A stretch of 64,000 nt of DNA, from NCBI GenBank assembly GCA_937898675.1, contig CALEJB010000051.1, positions 62,001-126,000 on the forward strand, in the 5' to 3' direction. The position numbers were made by a program, and so were the translations under genes. The notes beneath the pieces were generated by a model. It did not search any database and had not been told where the DNA came from. It saw only the letters and a list, made by a program, of their open reading frames with translations. This stretch comes from an uncultured Prevotellaceae bacterium (GTDB taxonomy: Bacteria; Bacteroidota; Bacteroidia; Bacteroidales; Muribaculaceae). Position 1 is the first letter of the stretch. Each line of letters starts with the position of its first letter. This document shows, piece after piece, positions 9,807 through 17,865 of the stretch.

Positions 9807-10499
9807 GCTTCGTTCCAGATACAGGTTATAGAGCCACTCGTCTTGTTGTGCTACTGTCATGTGCGAATTGTCGAGCACCACGGCATCGTCGGCCTGGCGC
9901 AGGGGGCTCTCCTTGCGGGTGCTGTCGATGCGGTCGCGCTCGTTGACGTTGGCCAGCACTTCTTCCAGCGTGGTGTCGTTGTCGCCCTTGGCGCGCAGTT
10001 CGTCAAAGCGCCGCTGGGCCCTCACTTGGGCGCTGGCGGTGGCAAACACCTTCATCTCGGCGTCGGGGAAGACGACGGTGCCGATGTCGCGGCCGTCCAT
10101 CACCACGCCCTTGTCCTTGCCCATGGCCTGCTGCTGCTTGACCATGGCCTTGCGCACAAAGCCGATGGCCGCGATGATGCTCACCACGTTGCTCACGCGC
10201 ATGCTGCGGATGTAGCGCTCCACGTTCCTGCCGTTGAGCAGGGTCACGTTTCTGCCGTCCTTGGCGGCGCTGAAGGTGACGGCGATGTCGCCGGCCTTCA
10301 AGTGCTGCTTGAGCGCGGCTTCATCGACCTTGCCGCGGCCGATGAGCTTGTTGCGCAGGGCGAACAGCGTCACGGCGCGGTACATGGCGCCGGTGTCAAC
10401 ATAGGCATAGCCGATGCGCTTGGCAAGCGACTTGGCCATTGTGCTTTTGCCCGTCGAGGAAAATCCGTCGATGGCGATGGTGATTCTCTTGCGTGTCAT
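9798..10499 (-). CDS. cmk: Cytidylate kinase
   Basis: Phosphorylates CMP and dCMP with ATP; cytosolic. The start at 10499 is chosen because it gives the normal N-terminus MTRKRITIAIDG and a 233-residue protein; the frame stays open further upstream but passes through the promoter box at 10531-10538. The P-loop GFSSTGKS is at residues 12-18, followed by YVDTGAMYRA and the GRDIGTVVFPDA motif of CMP kinases. The final residues and stop codon lie in a heptamer tandem repeat that has apparently replaced the original 3' end. It leads the cmk-ispH operon. Confidence 0.94.
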   Translation of the reverse strand: MTRKRITIAIDGFSSTGKSTMAKSLAKRIGYAYVDTGAMYRAVTLFALRNKLIGRGKVDEAALKQHLKAGDIAVTFSAAKDGRNVTLLNGRNVERYIRSMRVSNVVSIIAAIGFVRKAMVKQQQAMGKDKGVVMDGRDIGTVVFPDAEMKVFATASAQVRAQRRFDELRAKGDNDTTLEEVLANVNERDRIDSTRKESPLRQADDAVVLDNSHMTVAQQDEWLYNLYLERSRS

Positions 10500-10530
10500 G
10501 ATAAAATTGCCATATTGTCGATTGTGGGTA

Positions 10531-10538
10531 CAAAGGTA
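10531..10538 (-). promoter_or_regulatory. -7 box for cmk-ispH
   Basis: Read leftward the bases are TACCTTTG, a match to TAnnTTTG, 32 bp before the cmk start. A weak T-rich -33 region lies near 10562. Confidence 0.6.
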
Positions 10539-10631
10539 AATATTTCTTGCGAGAAATGGAAAAATATCGCCCATTGTTGTCTTGAAATAAAATTCTTGGA
10601 ACATCTTGGCTCGCCATGCGCTATTTTTTTG

Positions 10632-10639
10632 TAAGTTTG
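10632..10639 (+). promoter_or_regulatory. -7 box for the lipoprotein pair at 10657
   Basis: TAAGTTTG matches TAnnTTTG, with CTTGG near 10605-10609 as a possible -33 element. It is divergent from the cmk box and leaves a leader of about 14 nt. Confidence 0.6.
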
Positions 10640-10656
10640 CAAAAAGTTTTGAAGCA

Positions 10657-10968
10657 ATGAAGCATTTGATACCGATATTGGCCGTCGCGCTGGCGCTGTG
10701 TGCGGGATGCGGCGAGAAGAAGTCGCCCCTCGATGCCCAGGCGCGTGCCGACGGCGAGCATGCCGCGGCGGCGCTGATTGCCACCGACCGCACCGACACC
10801 ATGGCGATGGAAAGCGCCGTGCTGGACGCCAAGTCCAAGCAGGGCGTGTATGCCATCAAGCGTGACTCGGCGGCTGTGAGGGCCTTTGACGAGGCGTTTA
10901 AGGCTTATCTCAAGCAGAAAGACAAAGCATTGTATGACAACATGTTCCCTGATGTTGAAGAAGAATGA
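10657..10968 (+). CDS. Small lipoprotein of unknown function
   Basis: 103 residues. The start at 10657 opens a lipoprotein signal peptide with the lipobox ALCAGC, giving a mature N-terminal cysteine at residue 16. The mature part is short, charged and predicted helical (many A, K, D, E), with no motif recognised. It overlaps the next gene by 4 bp (ATGA), so the two are translationally coupled and their products probably act together in the envelope. The longer frame beginning at 10606 lies upstream of the -7 box and is rejected. Function unknown. Confidence 0.75.
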   Translation: MKHLIPILAVALALCAGCGEKKSPLDAQARADGEHAAAALIATDRTDTMAMESAVLDAKSKQGVYAIKRDSAAVRAFDEAFKAYLKQKDKALYDNMFPDVEEE

Positions 10969-11630
10969 AAAGACTGCCGTTGATATTGATTGCCGTGATG
11001 CTGCTGCTCACCGCATGCGGCGAGGCCGACAGGCGCGGCGAGGCCGCAGGCAAGGATTTTCTTGCCGCCTGGGGCGATACTGCGGCGATGCGCCGCGTGG
11101 TGAAACAATTTGACGCGATGCGCGCCGACAGCCTCACCTGGCCGTGGGAGCGCAAGGCCGCCAACCGTGCCTTTGCCGGTGTGCTGCTTGGCGACGGCCG
11201 CGACTCGCTCACCCAGGCTGCCCATGTGATTGTGCTGTCGCCCAGGGAGCTGGCGCAACTCAAGGTGCCGCCCATGATGGAGCTGTTGAGGGTGCGCGAG
11301 TTTGACACCGACTCGGCGGCCGACTATCTGCAACTCATTCACTGGCTGTGCAATGCGGTGGGCCGTGAGTCGTCGGTGGCGGTGTTTGACAGCACGATGC
11401 AGGCGATTGTTGACGGCTTCTCGCTGCATGAGCAGATGTGTGTCTATGCCCAGGCCTCACGCCCTGCGGCGCTGGGCGCGGCGCTGGCCCGCGATGCCCG
11501 CCAGCCGGGTGCCGACCTTGACGACATCAACGACCGCATCGAGGAACTGCGCGGAATCTACACGCCCCAGGAGTTTAAGGCCTTTGAGCAGGCCTACAAT
11601 GCGGGCGTGAAACAAGCCACAGGACAATAA
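10965..11630 (+). CDS. Lipoprotein of unknown function
   Basis: 221 residues. A signal peptide with lipobox LLTAC puts the lipidated cysteine at residue 18. The mature part looks all-helical, without a recognised catalytic motif. The start overlaps the stop of the preceding small lipoprotein by 4 bp. The polyprenyl synthase gene begins 6 bp downstream, so all three are likely one transcript, although nothing ties the lipoproteins to isoprenoid synthesis. Function unknown. Confidence 0.78.
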   Translation: MKRLPLILIAVMLLLTACGEADRRGEAAGKDFLAAWGDTAAMRRVVKQFDAMRADSLTWPWERKAANRAFAGVLLGDGRDSLTQAAHVIVLSPRELAQLKVPPMMELLRVREFDTDSAADYLQLIHWLCNAVGRESSVAVFDSTMQAIVDGFSLHEQMCVYAQASRPAALGAALARDARQPGADLDDINDRIEELRGIYTPQEFKAFEQAYNAGVKQATGQ

Positions 11631-11636
11631 CGAAAC

Positions 11637-12617
11637 ATGTATTTCATAAAGATGAAGACCTACCAAGAATACCTCGACACCATCAACCGGGCCATCGCCG
11701 ACATCCCATATCCTTCCACGCCTCGCCAGCTCTATGAACCCATTGCCTATCACATGGCGCTGGGCGGCAAGCGCATCCGCCCCGTGCTGACGATGATGGC
11801 ATGCGACGCCATGGGCGGCGACAGCAGCAAGGCCGTCGATGCCGCGCTGGGACTGGAGATGTTCCACAACTTCACCCTGCTGCACGACGACGTGATGGAC
11901 GCTGCCGACGTGCGCCGCGGCAAGCCCACCGTGCACCGCCGCTGGAACGACAACACCGCCATCCTGAGCGGCGACACGATGCTTACCATCGCCACCCAAT
12001 ATATTGCCCGCACGGGCATGCAGCCGGTGATGGACCTGTTCAACACCACGGCCATCGAGATTTATGAGGGCCAGCAGTGGGACATGGACTTTGAGGTGCG
12101 CAACGATGTCACCGCCGACGAGTACATCAACATGATTCGCCTCAAGACCTCGGTGCTGCTGGGATGCGCCCTCAAGACGGGCGCCCTCGTTGCCGGCGCG
12201 TCAGCCGCCTATGCCGACACACTCTACGAGGCGGGCGAGAACATGGGCCTGGCGTTCCAGCTCATGGACGACATGCTCGACGTGTGGGGCGACCCCGCCA
12301 CCTTTGGCAAGGAAATTGGCGGCGACATCATGAACAACAAGAAGACCTATCTGCTCATCAATGCCATGCTGCTGGCCCGGGGCGACGATGCCGACGAGCT
12401 GCGCCATTGGCTCAACGACAAGTTTGCCAGCCGCACCGACAAGGTGGCGGCCGTGACCGCCATCTATGAGCGCCTGGGCGTGCGTCAGATGGCACAGGAC
12501 GCCATTGCCGGCTATAACGGCCGCGCCATCGAGGCCTTCAAGCGCGTGAACATGAGCGACGAGGACCGCGATGCCTTTATCGCTCTGGCCAACAAACTTG
12601 CAGGACGCAGTTATTAG
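11637..12617 (+). CDS. Polyprenyl diphosphate synthase
   Basis: Trans-prenyltransferase that elongates allylic diphosphates with IPP; cytosolic. The first aspartate-rich motif is DDVMD at 84-88, the second is DDMLD at 211-215, and GGKRIRP is the IPP-binding region. The protein is 326 residues from 11637; an alternative ATG at 11652 (MKTYQEYL) is equally plausible and would fit homologues better. A bulky M and F two to five residues before the first motif (LEMFHNFTLLH) is where chain length is set, but product length cannot be read safely. IspH upstream supplies its substrates, and its product could feed MenA or undecaprenyl synthesis. Confidence 0.9.
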   Translation: MYFIKMKTYQEYLDTINRAIADIPYPSTPRQLYEPIAYHMALGGKRIRPVLTMMACDAMGGDSSKAVDAALGLEMFHNFTLLHDDVMDAADVRRGKPTVHRRWNDNTAILSGDTMLTIATQYIARTGMQPVMDLFNTTAIEIYEGQQWDMDFEVRNDVTADEYINMIRLKTSVLLGCALKTGALVAGASAAYADTLYEAGENMGLAFQLMDDMLDVWGDPATFGKEIGGDIMNNKKTYLLINAMLLARGDDADELRHWLNDKFASRTDKVAAVTAIYERLGVRQMAQDAIAGYNGRAIEAFKRVNMSDEDRDAFIALANKLAGRSY

Positions 12618-12633
12618 TTAGGAGTGAGGAGTT
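12616..12633. repeat. Left heptamer repeat flanking the four-helix-bundle gene
   Basis: AGTTAGGAGTGAGGAGTT overlaps the stop codon of the upstream gene. Its first ten bases are the reverse complement of the right copy at 12988-12998. Confidence 0.7.
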
Positions 12634-12636
12634 GGC

Positions 12637-12996
12637 ATGGAAAGTGTTGTTAAGGAAAAAAGCAAGTTGTTTGCGGTCAGAATTGTGAACTTGTGTCGCT
12701 ATCTGAGTAACGAGAAAGCTGAATATGTCCTCTCAAAGCAACTGCTGCGCAGCGGGACAAGCATTGGAGCCAATATGGTTGAGGCCCAGGCTGCGATCAG
12801 CAAAAAGGAATTCCTCTCCAAGATGTATATCTCCTACAAGGAATGTTGTGAAACGGGGTGTTGGCTTGAATTATTGCATGATACCGAATATCTCAATGAT
12901 GATGAGTTTGCGTCAATCTGTCAAGACAATGACGACCTGAAAAGGCTCCTCAGCAGCATCACAAAAACCACATCCCCAAAAATAAAGAACTCCTAA
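12637..12996 (+). CDS. Four-helix-bundle protein (S23/IVP family)
   Basis: 119 residues with the hallmark sequence of the family first found in intervening sequences of 23S rRNA genes: LLRSGTSIGANMVEAQAA (about residues 36-53), then SKKEFLSKMYISYKE and ETGCWLELL. Proteins of this family form small helical bundles; their function is not established. The gene is more A+T-rich than both neighbours and is bracketed by inverted copies of a heptamer repeat, one holding the upstream stop codon and the other holding its own TAA. This looks like an inserted cassette between the polyprenyl synthase and tatD. Confidence 0.85.
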   Translation: MESVVKEKSKLFAVRIVNLCRYLSNEKAEYVLSKQLLRSGTSIGANMVEAQAAISKKEFLSKMYISYKECCETGCWLELLHDTEYLNDDEFASICQDNDDLKRLLSSITKTTSPKIKNS

Positions 12997-12998
12997 CT
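12988..12998. repeat. Right heptamer repeat flanking the four-helix-bundle gene
   Basis: AACTCCTAACT is the inverted match (10 of 11) to the left copy at 12616-12626. It contains the stop codon of the enclosed gene and ends directly before the tatD start codon at 12999. Confidence 0.7.
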
Positions 12999-13763
12999 AT
13001 GATAGACAGTCACAGTCATATTTATTGCGACGCATTTGACGACGACCGCGATGCCGTGGTTGCCCGTGCCCGTGCGGCAGGGGTGCGCCACATCATCCTG
13101 CCCAACGAGGACCTCCACAGCGTGGAGCGCCTGGCGGCGCTGAGCGGGCAATATCCCGGCTACATCTCGATGACCGTGGGGCTGCACCCCGAGGAGGTCC
13201 ACGACGACTACCTCGAGGCGCTCCGTGCCATGCGCCCCATGCTCGACCGTTATCCCGTTGTCGCCGTGGGCGAAATCGGCATCGACCTGTATTGGGACAA
13301 GACCTGGCGCGAACAGCAGCGGCATGCCCTCGACATCCAGCTGCGCTGGTGCTGCGACAAGGACATACCCTTCATCATCCATTGCCGCGACGGGCTCGAC
13401 GATGTGCTCGAGGTGATGGACAATCTGGACTGCCCGCTGCCGCGCGGCGTGTTCCACAGTTTCACGGGCACGCCCGGCGATGTGGGCCGCATCCGCGAGC
13501 GGGGCGACTTTTACTTTGGCGTCAACGGCATCGTCACCTTCAAGAAGAGCAATGTGCCCGACCTGCTGCCCGTCATCGGGCTGGACCGCCTGCTGCTCGA
13601 GACCGACTCGCCCTATCTTGCCCCCGTGCCGCACCGCGGCGAGCGCAACGAGAGCGCCAACATCCCCCACATCTGCGACCGCGTGGCCCAAGTGCTGGGC
13701 GTCACGGTAGAGGATGTCTCTGCCGCCACCGACAACAACGCCGCCCGGCTGTTTCGGATATAG
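12999..13763 (+). CDS. tatD: TatD-family metal-dependent hydrolase (DNase)
   Basis: Amidohydrolase-fold nuclease, probably a 3'-5' exonuclease in DNA repair. 254 residues. The metal ligands are visible in order: HSH near the N-terminus (residues 5-7), the glutamate in GEIGID, histidines in FIIHCRDG and VFHSFTG, and aspartate in LETDSPYLAP. All are intact and the length is normal. The start lies immediately after a heptamer repeat, so its original upstream sequence may have been replaced. It is the last gene of the rightward group. Confidence 0.92.
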   Translation: MIDSHSHIYCDAFDDDRDAVVARARAAGVRHIILPNEDLHSVERLAALSGQYPGYISMTVGLHPEEVHDDYLEALRAMRPMLDRYPVVAVGEIGIDLYWDKTWREQQRHALDIQLRWCCDKDIPFIIHCRDGLDDVLEVMDNLDCPLPRGVFHSFTGTPGDVGRIRERGDFYFGVNGIVTFKKSNVPDLLPVIGLDRLLLETDSPYLAPVPHRGERNESANIPHICDRVAQVLGVTVEDVSAATDNNAARLFRI

Positions 13764-13795
13764 CCCGGCTGTTCCAACCCGCCCGATGGAGAAAA

Positions 13796-13834
13796 AGCAC
13801 GGGCCTGCGGCTATGATGGTCGCGGGCCCGTGCT
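13796..13834 (-). terminator. Terminator of the M13 peptidase gene
   Basis: A perfect 10-bp stem (AGCACGGGCC at 13796-13805 with 13825-13834) is followed leftward by TTTTT. It probably also stops tatD transcription from the other side. Confidence 0.8.
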
Positions 13835-13858
13835 GTAGTGTGGGGTGGGGGTTGCCGG

Positions 13859-15880
13859 TTACCAGATGATGGCGCGGTCCTCGGGGGCGATCCACATCTT
13901 GTCGCCTTCCTTCACGCCGAAAGCGTCAACCCACGTGTCGATGTTCCTGAGGGTGGCGTTGACACGGTAGCGTCCCAGCGAGTGGGGGTCGCTCTTGGTC
14001 TGGTTGTACTCGGCCTCGTCGGTGTTGTTTTCGGCCCAGATGCGGCCATAGCTCAGGTAGAAGCGCTGATCGGGGGTGAAACCGTCGATCTTGTTGCCGT
14101 CGCGGTACTGCTGGGTGGTCTTGAAGGCGTCAAAGGCGACGCGCAGTCCGCCCTGGTCGGCGATGTTTTCGCCCAGGGTGAGGTGTCCGTTGGCGTGCAG
14201 GTCCTTGACGACAACAATCTGGTCGAACTGGTCGGCAAGCTTCTCGGTCACTTCCTTGAAGCTGGAGGCATCCTCCTCGGTCCACCAGTCGGTCATGTTG
14301 CCGTTGTGGTCAAACATGCGTCCCTGGTCGTCAAATCCGTGTGTCATCTCGTGGCCGATGACCACGCCGATGGCGCCGTAGTTGCAGGCATCGTCGGCCT
14401 CGACATCAAAGAAGGGGGGCTGCAGGATGGCGGCGGGGAAGCAAATCTCGTTGGTGGTGGGGTTGTAGTAGGCATTGATGGTCTGCGGCGTCATGCCCCA
14501 TTCGTCCTTGTCCACGGGCTTGCCCATCTTGTCGAGGTTGCGGCGGGTCTCGTAGAGCGTTGCCGCCTTGATGTTCTCATACAGGCTCTTGGCGGGGTCC
14601 ACTTGCAGGCCGCTGTAGTCGCGCCACTTGTCGGGATAGCCAATCTTGACGGTGAAGGTGTTGAGCTTGACCAGGGCGTTGATTTTGGTCTGCTCGCTCA
14701 TCCAGGTGAGGTTGGCGATGTGGTTGGCCAGCGATTTGCGCAGCTCGCCGATGATTTTGAGCATCTTTTCCTTGCTGCCGTTGGCAAAGTACTTGCTCAC
14801 ATACACCTGTCCCACGGCTTCGCCCAGCAGTCCGTTGGGCACGTTGAGGGCGCGCTTCCAGCGGGGCTGGCGCTCCTTTTGTCCGCTCAGTGTGCGTCCG
14901 TAGAAGTCAAACGAGGTCTCGCCAAACTCGTCGCTCAGGTAGCCGGCGGCGTTGGTGAGTTGTGCGGCAAAGTAGTCCTTCATCTGCTGCTCGCTGAGCT
15001 TGGTCATCAGCTCGTTGGCCACGGCCATCACCTTGGGCTCGGTGAGGATTACCCATTCGACGCTGGGCACGCCCATCAGCTCAAAGTACTGTTTCCAGTT
15101 GATGGCGGGATAATCGTTCTGCAGCTGGTCGATGGTGCGCACGTTGTAGAGCTTGGTGTAGTCGCGTGCCTCGGCGCGGTCCAGCGATGCCTCGGCAAAC
15201 TTGTACTCGATGTCATAGATGGTCTTGCTGGCGCGCTTGGCGTCCTTCTTGCTGTAGCCGGCGAGCATGAACATCTTGACCAGATATTCGCGATAGGCCT
15301 CCTGCAGCTTCTTGCTGTCGGCGTCGGTGTTCAGGTAGTAGTCCCTGTCGGGCAGGCCGCTGGTGCCGGCGCTCATCCACATCACGTTCATGTCGCTGTT
15401 CATGAGGTCGGTCTCGACGCCGATGCCAAAGAACGGATTGCCGTTGGTCAAGTGCTGGTTGGCCAGGAAGGGGGTGAGGTTGTTTTTCTTGAACGCCTTG
15501 ATGGCGGCCATGTCGGGAGCCAGGGGCTTGGCGCCCTCTCGGTTCAGGCGGTCGCTGTCCATCGCCATCTTGTACAGGTCGGCGACCTTTTGCTCAACGC
15601 TGCCCGTCTCGTGGTCGGTGCTGCCCATTTCCAGGAACATGTCGCGCAGGCGCTTTTGGTTCTCTTCGCCCAGGATGTTCCAGATGCCGTAGCTGGAGTA
15701 CTCGGGATGGTCGCTCAGGGGGTTGGCTTTCATCCATCCGCCACCTGCATACTCATAGAAGTTGTCGCCTGGCTTGACGCTCAGGTCCATGTCGGCACGG
15801 GTTACGCCATGCGCGATTTGTGCCTGCATGCCAGGCACTGCTGCCAATGTAATGGCCATTGCTAATAAAATCTTCTTCAT
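13859..15880 (-). CDS. M13 (neprilysin/PepO-like) zinc endopeptidase
   Basis: Secreted metallopeptidase that cuts short peptides, by family. The start at 15880 gives a type I signal peptide (MKKILLAMAITLAAVPGMQA), so it is periplasmic or exported; an in-frame ATG 7 codons earlier is less likely. 673 residues is the full family length. The zinc motif is HEMTH at 510-514, the third ligand is in GENIADQGG, and the N-terminal M13_N helical domain runs to about residue 430 (PGDNFYEYAGGGWMK near its start). The NAYYNPTTNEICFPAAIL substrate-binding stretch is typical. It has its own terminator and is probably monocistronic. Confidence 0.94.
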   Translation of the reverse strand: MKKILLAMAITLAAVPGMQAQIAHGVTRADMDLSVKPGDNFYEYAGGGWMKANPLSDHPEYSSYGIWNILGEENQKRLRDMFLEMGSTDHETGSVEQKVADLYKMAMDSDRLNREGAKPLAPDMAAIKAFKKNNLTPFLANQHLTNGNPFFGIGVETDLMNSDMNVMWMSAGTSGLPDRDYYLNTDADSKKLQEAYREYLVKMFMLAGYSKKDAKRASKTIYDIEYKFAEASLDRAEARDYTKLYNVRTIDQLQNDYPAINWKQYFELMGVPSVEWVILTEPKVMAVANELMTKLSEQQMKDYFAAQLTNAAGYLSDEFGETSFDFYGRTLSGQKERQPRWKRALNVPNGLLGEAVGQVYVSKYFANGSKEKMLKIIGELRKSLANHIANLTWMSEQTKINALVKLNTFTVKIGYPDKWRDYSGLQVDPAKSLYENIKAATLYETRRNLDKMGKPVDKDEWGMTPQTINAYYNPTTNEICFPAAILQPPFFDVEADDACNYGAIGVVIGHEMTHGFDDQGRMFDHNGNMTDWWTEEDASSFKEVTEKLADQFDQIVVVKDLHANGHLTLGENIADQGGLRVAFDAFKTTQQYRDGNKIDGFTPDQRFYLSYGRIWAENNTDEAEYNQTKSDPHSLGRYRVNATLRNIDTWVDAFGVKEGDKMWIAPEDRAIIW

Positions 15881-15980
15881 AATTATATATAAAAAGTTCA
15901 AATGTTCTTTTCAACTGTTAGACGCAGCGCGCCATGCAAAAACTACTAAAAAATCGGTGTTTTTTCGTTTTTTTGCGGTG

Positions 15981-17567
15981 TCAGAATGGCGGTGCCGGGT
16001 CGTTGGGGCCTTGCAGGAAGTCGGCGTTGGGCGGCGGCGGAGTGGGAGCGCCGTCGGCGGGCGTCGTGGCCATGGCGGGCGTCGTGTTGCCGCTGTTCAT
16101 CTTGGACTCGTAGGTCGATTCGCTGCGTGTGAGTTCGTGGTCATCCAGATTCTCGAAGCGGGCAAAGCGGTGTTCAAAGTGCAGGTTGATGGTGTCGGTG
16201 GCGCCGCTGCGGTGCTTGGCGACAATGAACTCGGCCACGCCCTCGATGCTGTTGCCCTCGCCGTCCACCTTGGAGCGGGTGTAGTACTCGGGACGGTGTA
16301 TGAAGCACACGATGTCGGCATCCTGCTCGATGGCGCCCGACTCGCGCAGGTCGCTCAGTTGCGGGCGCTTGCCCAGCTTGTCGTCGCCCGATGCGGCGCG
16401 GGTCTCGACGCTGCGGTTGAGCTGCGACAGGGCGATGATGGGGATGTCCAGTTCCTTGGCCAGCTGTTTGAGGTTGCGCGAGATGGTGCTCACCTCCTGC
16501 TCGCGGCTGCCAAACTTCATGCCCGTGGCGTTCATCAGCTGCAGGTAGTCGATGATGATGATGCCCACATTGTGCTCGCGCACGAGGCGGCGCGCCTTGG
16601 TGCGCAGTTCAAAGATGGACAGCGACGGCGTGTCGTCGATATACAGCGGGGCGTTGCTCAGTGCGCGGGTGCGCGTCATCAGGTTTTCCCATTCGGGCTG
16701 GCTGAGCTGGCCGCTCTTGATTTTCTCGCCCTCGAGCGAACACACGTTGCTGATGAGTCGGTTGACGAGTTGCAGGCTCGACATCTCGAGCGAGAATACC
16801 GCCACGCTCTGGTCGTAGTCCACGGCCATGTTCTTGGCCATGGAGAGCACAAACGCGGTTTTGCCCATCGCGGGTCGCGCGGCGATGATGATGAGGTCGC
16901 TGTTTTGCCATCCGCTGGTCAGGCGGTCCAGTTGGTGGTAGCCCGACTGCAGTCCGCTCAGTCCGTCCTGGCGGTTGGCGGCCTCCTCAATCTTTTTGAT
17001 GGCCTGGTCCACGGCGTTGTCGATGGGGATGACATCGCGCTTGAGGGTGTTCTTGGAGATTTCAAAGAGTTTGCCCTCGGCCTCCTGCATCAGGTCATAC
17101 ACGTCGATGGACTCGTCAAAGGCGAGCGCCTGCACCTGGCTGCTGTAGTTGATGAGCTCGCGCGCGAGGTACTTCTGTGCCACGATGCGTGCGTGGAACT
17201 CGACGTTGGCGGCGCTCGACACCATGCCGGTCATCTCGGTGATGCGTATGGCACCGCCCACCTCCTCGAGCGTCTTGTTGGTGCGCAGCTGGTCGGTGAC
17301 GGTGAGCATGTCAATGGGGCGCCCTATCGCCGACAGGTGCTGGATGGCCTCGTAAATCTTTTGGTTGGCGGGGTTGTAGAATGCCTCGGGCTTCAAGATT
17401 TCGCACACGGTGTTGTAAGCGTCCTTCTCGAGCATGATGGCGCCCAGCACGGCGTCCTCGAGCTGGGTGTCCTGGGGCGGCAGTTTGCCGAATTCCCCGA
17501 TTATCTCGGCCTCGTGCTGGGGCTTGGAGCGGCGGCGGGCCTGTTTCCCGGTTTCAAATTCTTCCAT
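15981..17567 (-). CDS. dnaB: Replicative DNA helicase
   Basis: Hexameric 5'-3' helicase of the replication fork. The ATG at 17567 gives 528 residues; the frame continues to a TTG at 17576, which is less likely. The N-terminal primase-interacting domain (about 30-130) contains LEDAVLGAIMLE. The RecA-type motor has Walker A ARPAMGKTAF (lysine 236), SLEMS, and IIIDYLQLM as Walker B. The last 50 residues are a low-complexity P/A/T tail. No intein is present. A TAnnTTTG box lies 26 bp upstream. Confidence 0.96.
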   Translation of the reverse strand: MEEFETGKQARRRSKPQHEAEIIGEFGKLPPQDTQLEDAVLGAIMLEKDAYNTVCEILKPEAFYNPANQKIYEAIQHLSAIGRPIDMLTVTDQLRTNKTLEEVGGAIRITEMTGMVSSAANVEFHARIVAQKYLARELINYSSQVQALAFDESIDVYDLMQEAEGKLFEISKNTLKRDVIPIDNAVDQAIKKIEEAANRQDGLSGLQSGYHQLDRLTSGWQNSDLIIIAARPAMGKTAFVLSMAKNMAVDYDQSVAVFSLEMSSLQLVNRLISNVCSLEGEKIKSGQLSQPEWENLMTRTRALSNAPLYIDDTPSLSIFELRTKARRLVREHNVGIIIIDYLQLMNATGMKFGSREQEVSTISRNLKQLAKELDIPIIALSQLNRSVETRAASGDDKLGKRPQLSDLRESGAIEQDADIVCFIHRPEYYTRSKVDGEGNSIEGVAEFIVAKHRSGATDTINLHFEHRFARFENLDDHELTRSESTYESKMNSGNTTPAMATTPADGAPTPPPPNADFLQGPNDPAPPF

Positions 17568-17592
17568 TGTCAACAATTTTTATTCTTGACTG

Positions 17593-17600
17593 CAAAGTTA
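17593..17600 (-). promoter_or_regulatory. -7 box for dnaB
   Basis: Read leftward the bases are TAACTTTG, 26 bp before the dnaB start. No convincing -33 element. Confidence 0.6.
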
Positions 17601-17809
17601 TACAAAAACCTCGAAACCTCCTCTCCTGTTTATCAACAATCTGTTGACACGTTGTTGACAACGGTTTGGACGCGCGGCGCGCGGGCATGGTGCCGCAGCC
17701 GCCCGGCGTGAAATAATTTGCTGTTGCTTGACTGTTGATTTTGAGGCGGTTGCGGAATTGTTTCGGCAATGCGTGAAAAAATGTGGAGGATTTTTGAAAC
17801 TTTTTGCTG

Positions 17810-17817
17810 TACCTTTG
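17810..17817 (+). promoter_or_regulatory. -7 box for the outer-membrane barrel gene at 17866
   Basis: TACCTTTG matches TAnnTTTG and would give a leader of about 45 nt. No well-spaced -33 element is visible. Confidence 0.55.
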
Positions 17818-17865
17818 CGTCTAATTGGTGAGTGATTTGAAAAAAAACCGGAAATGTTACAAGAT

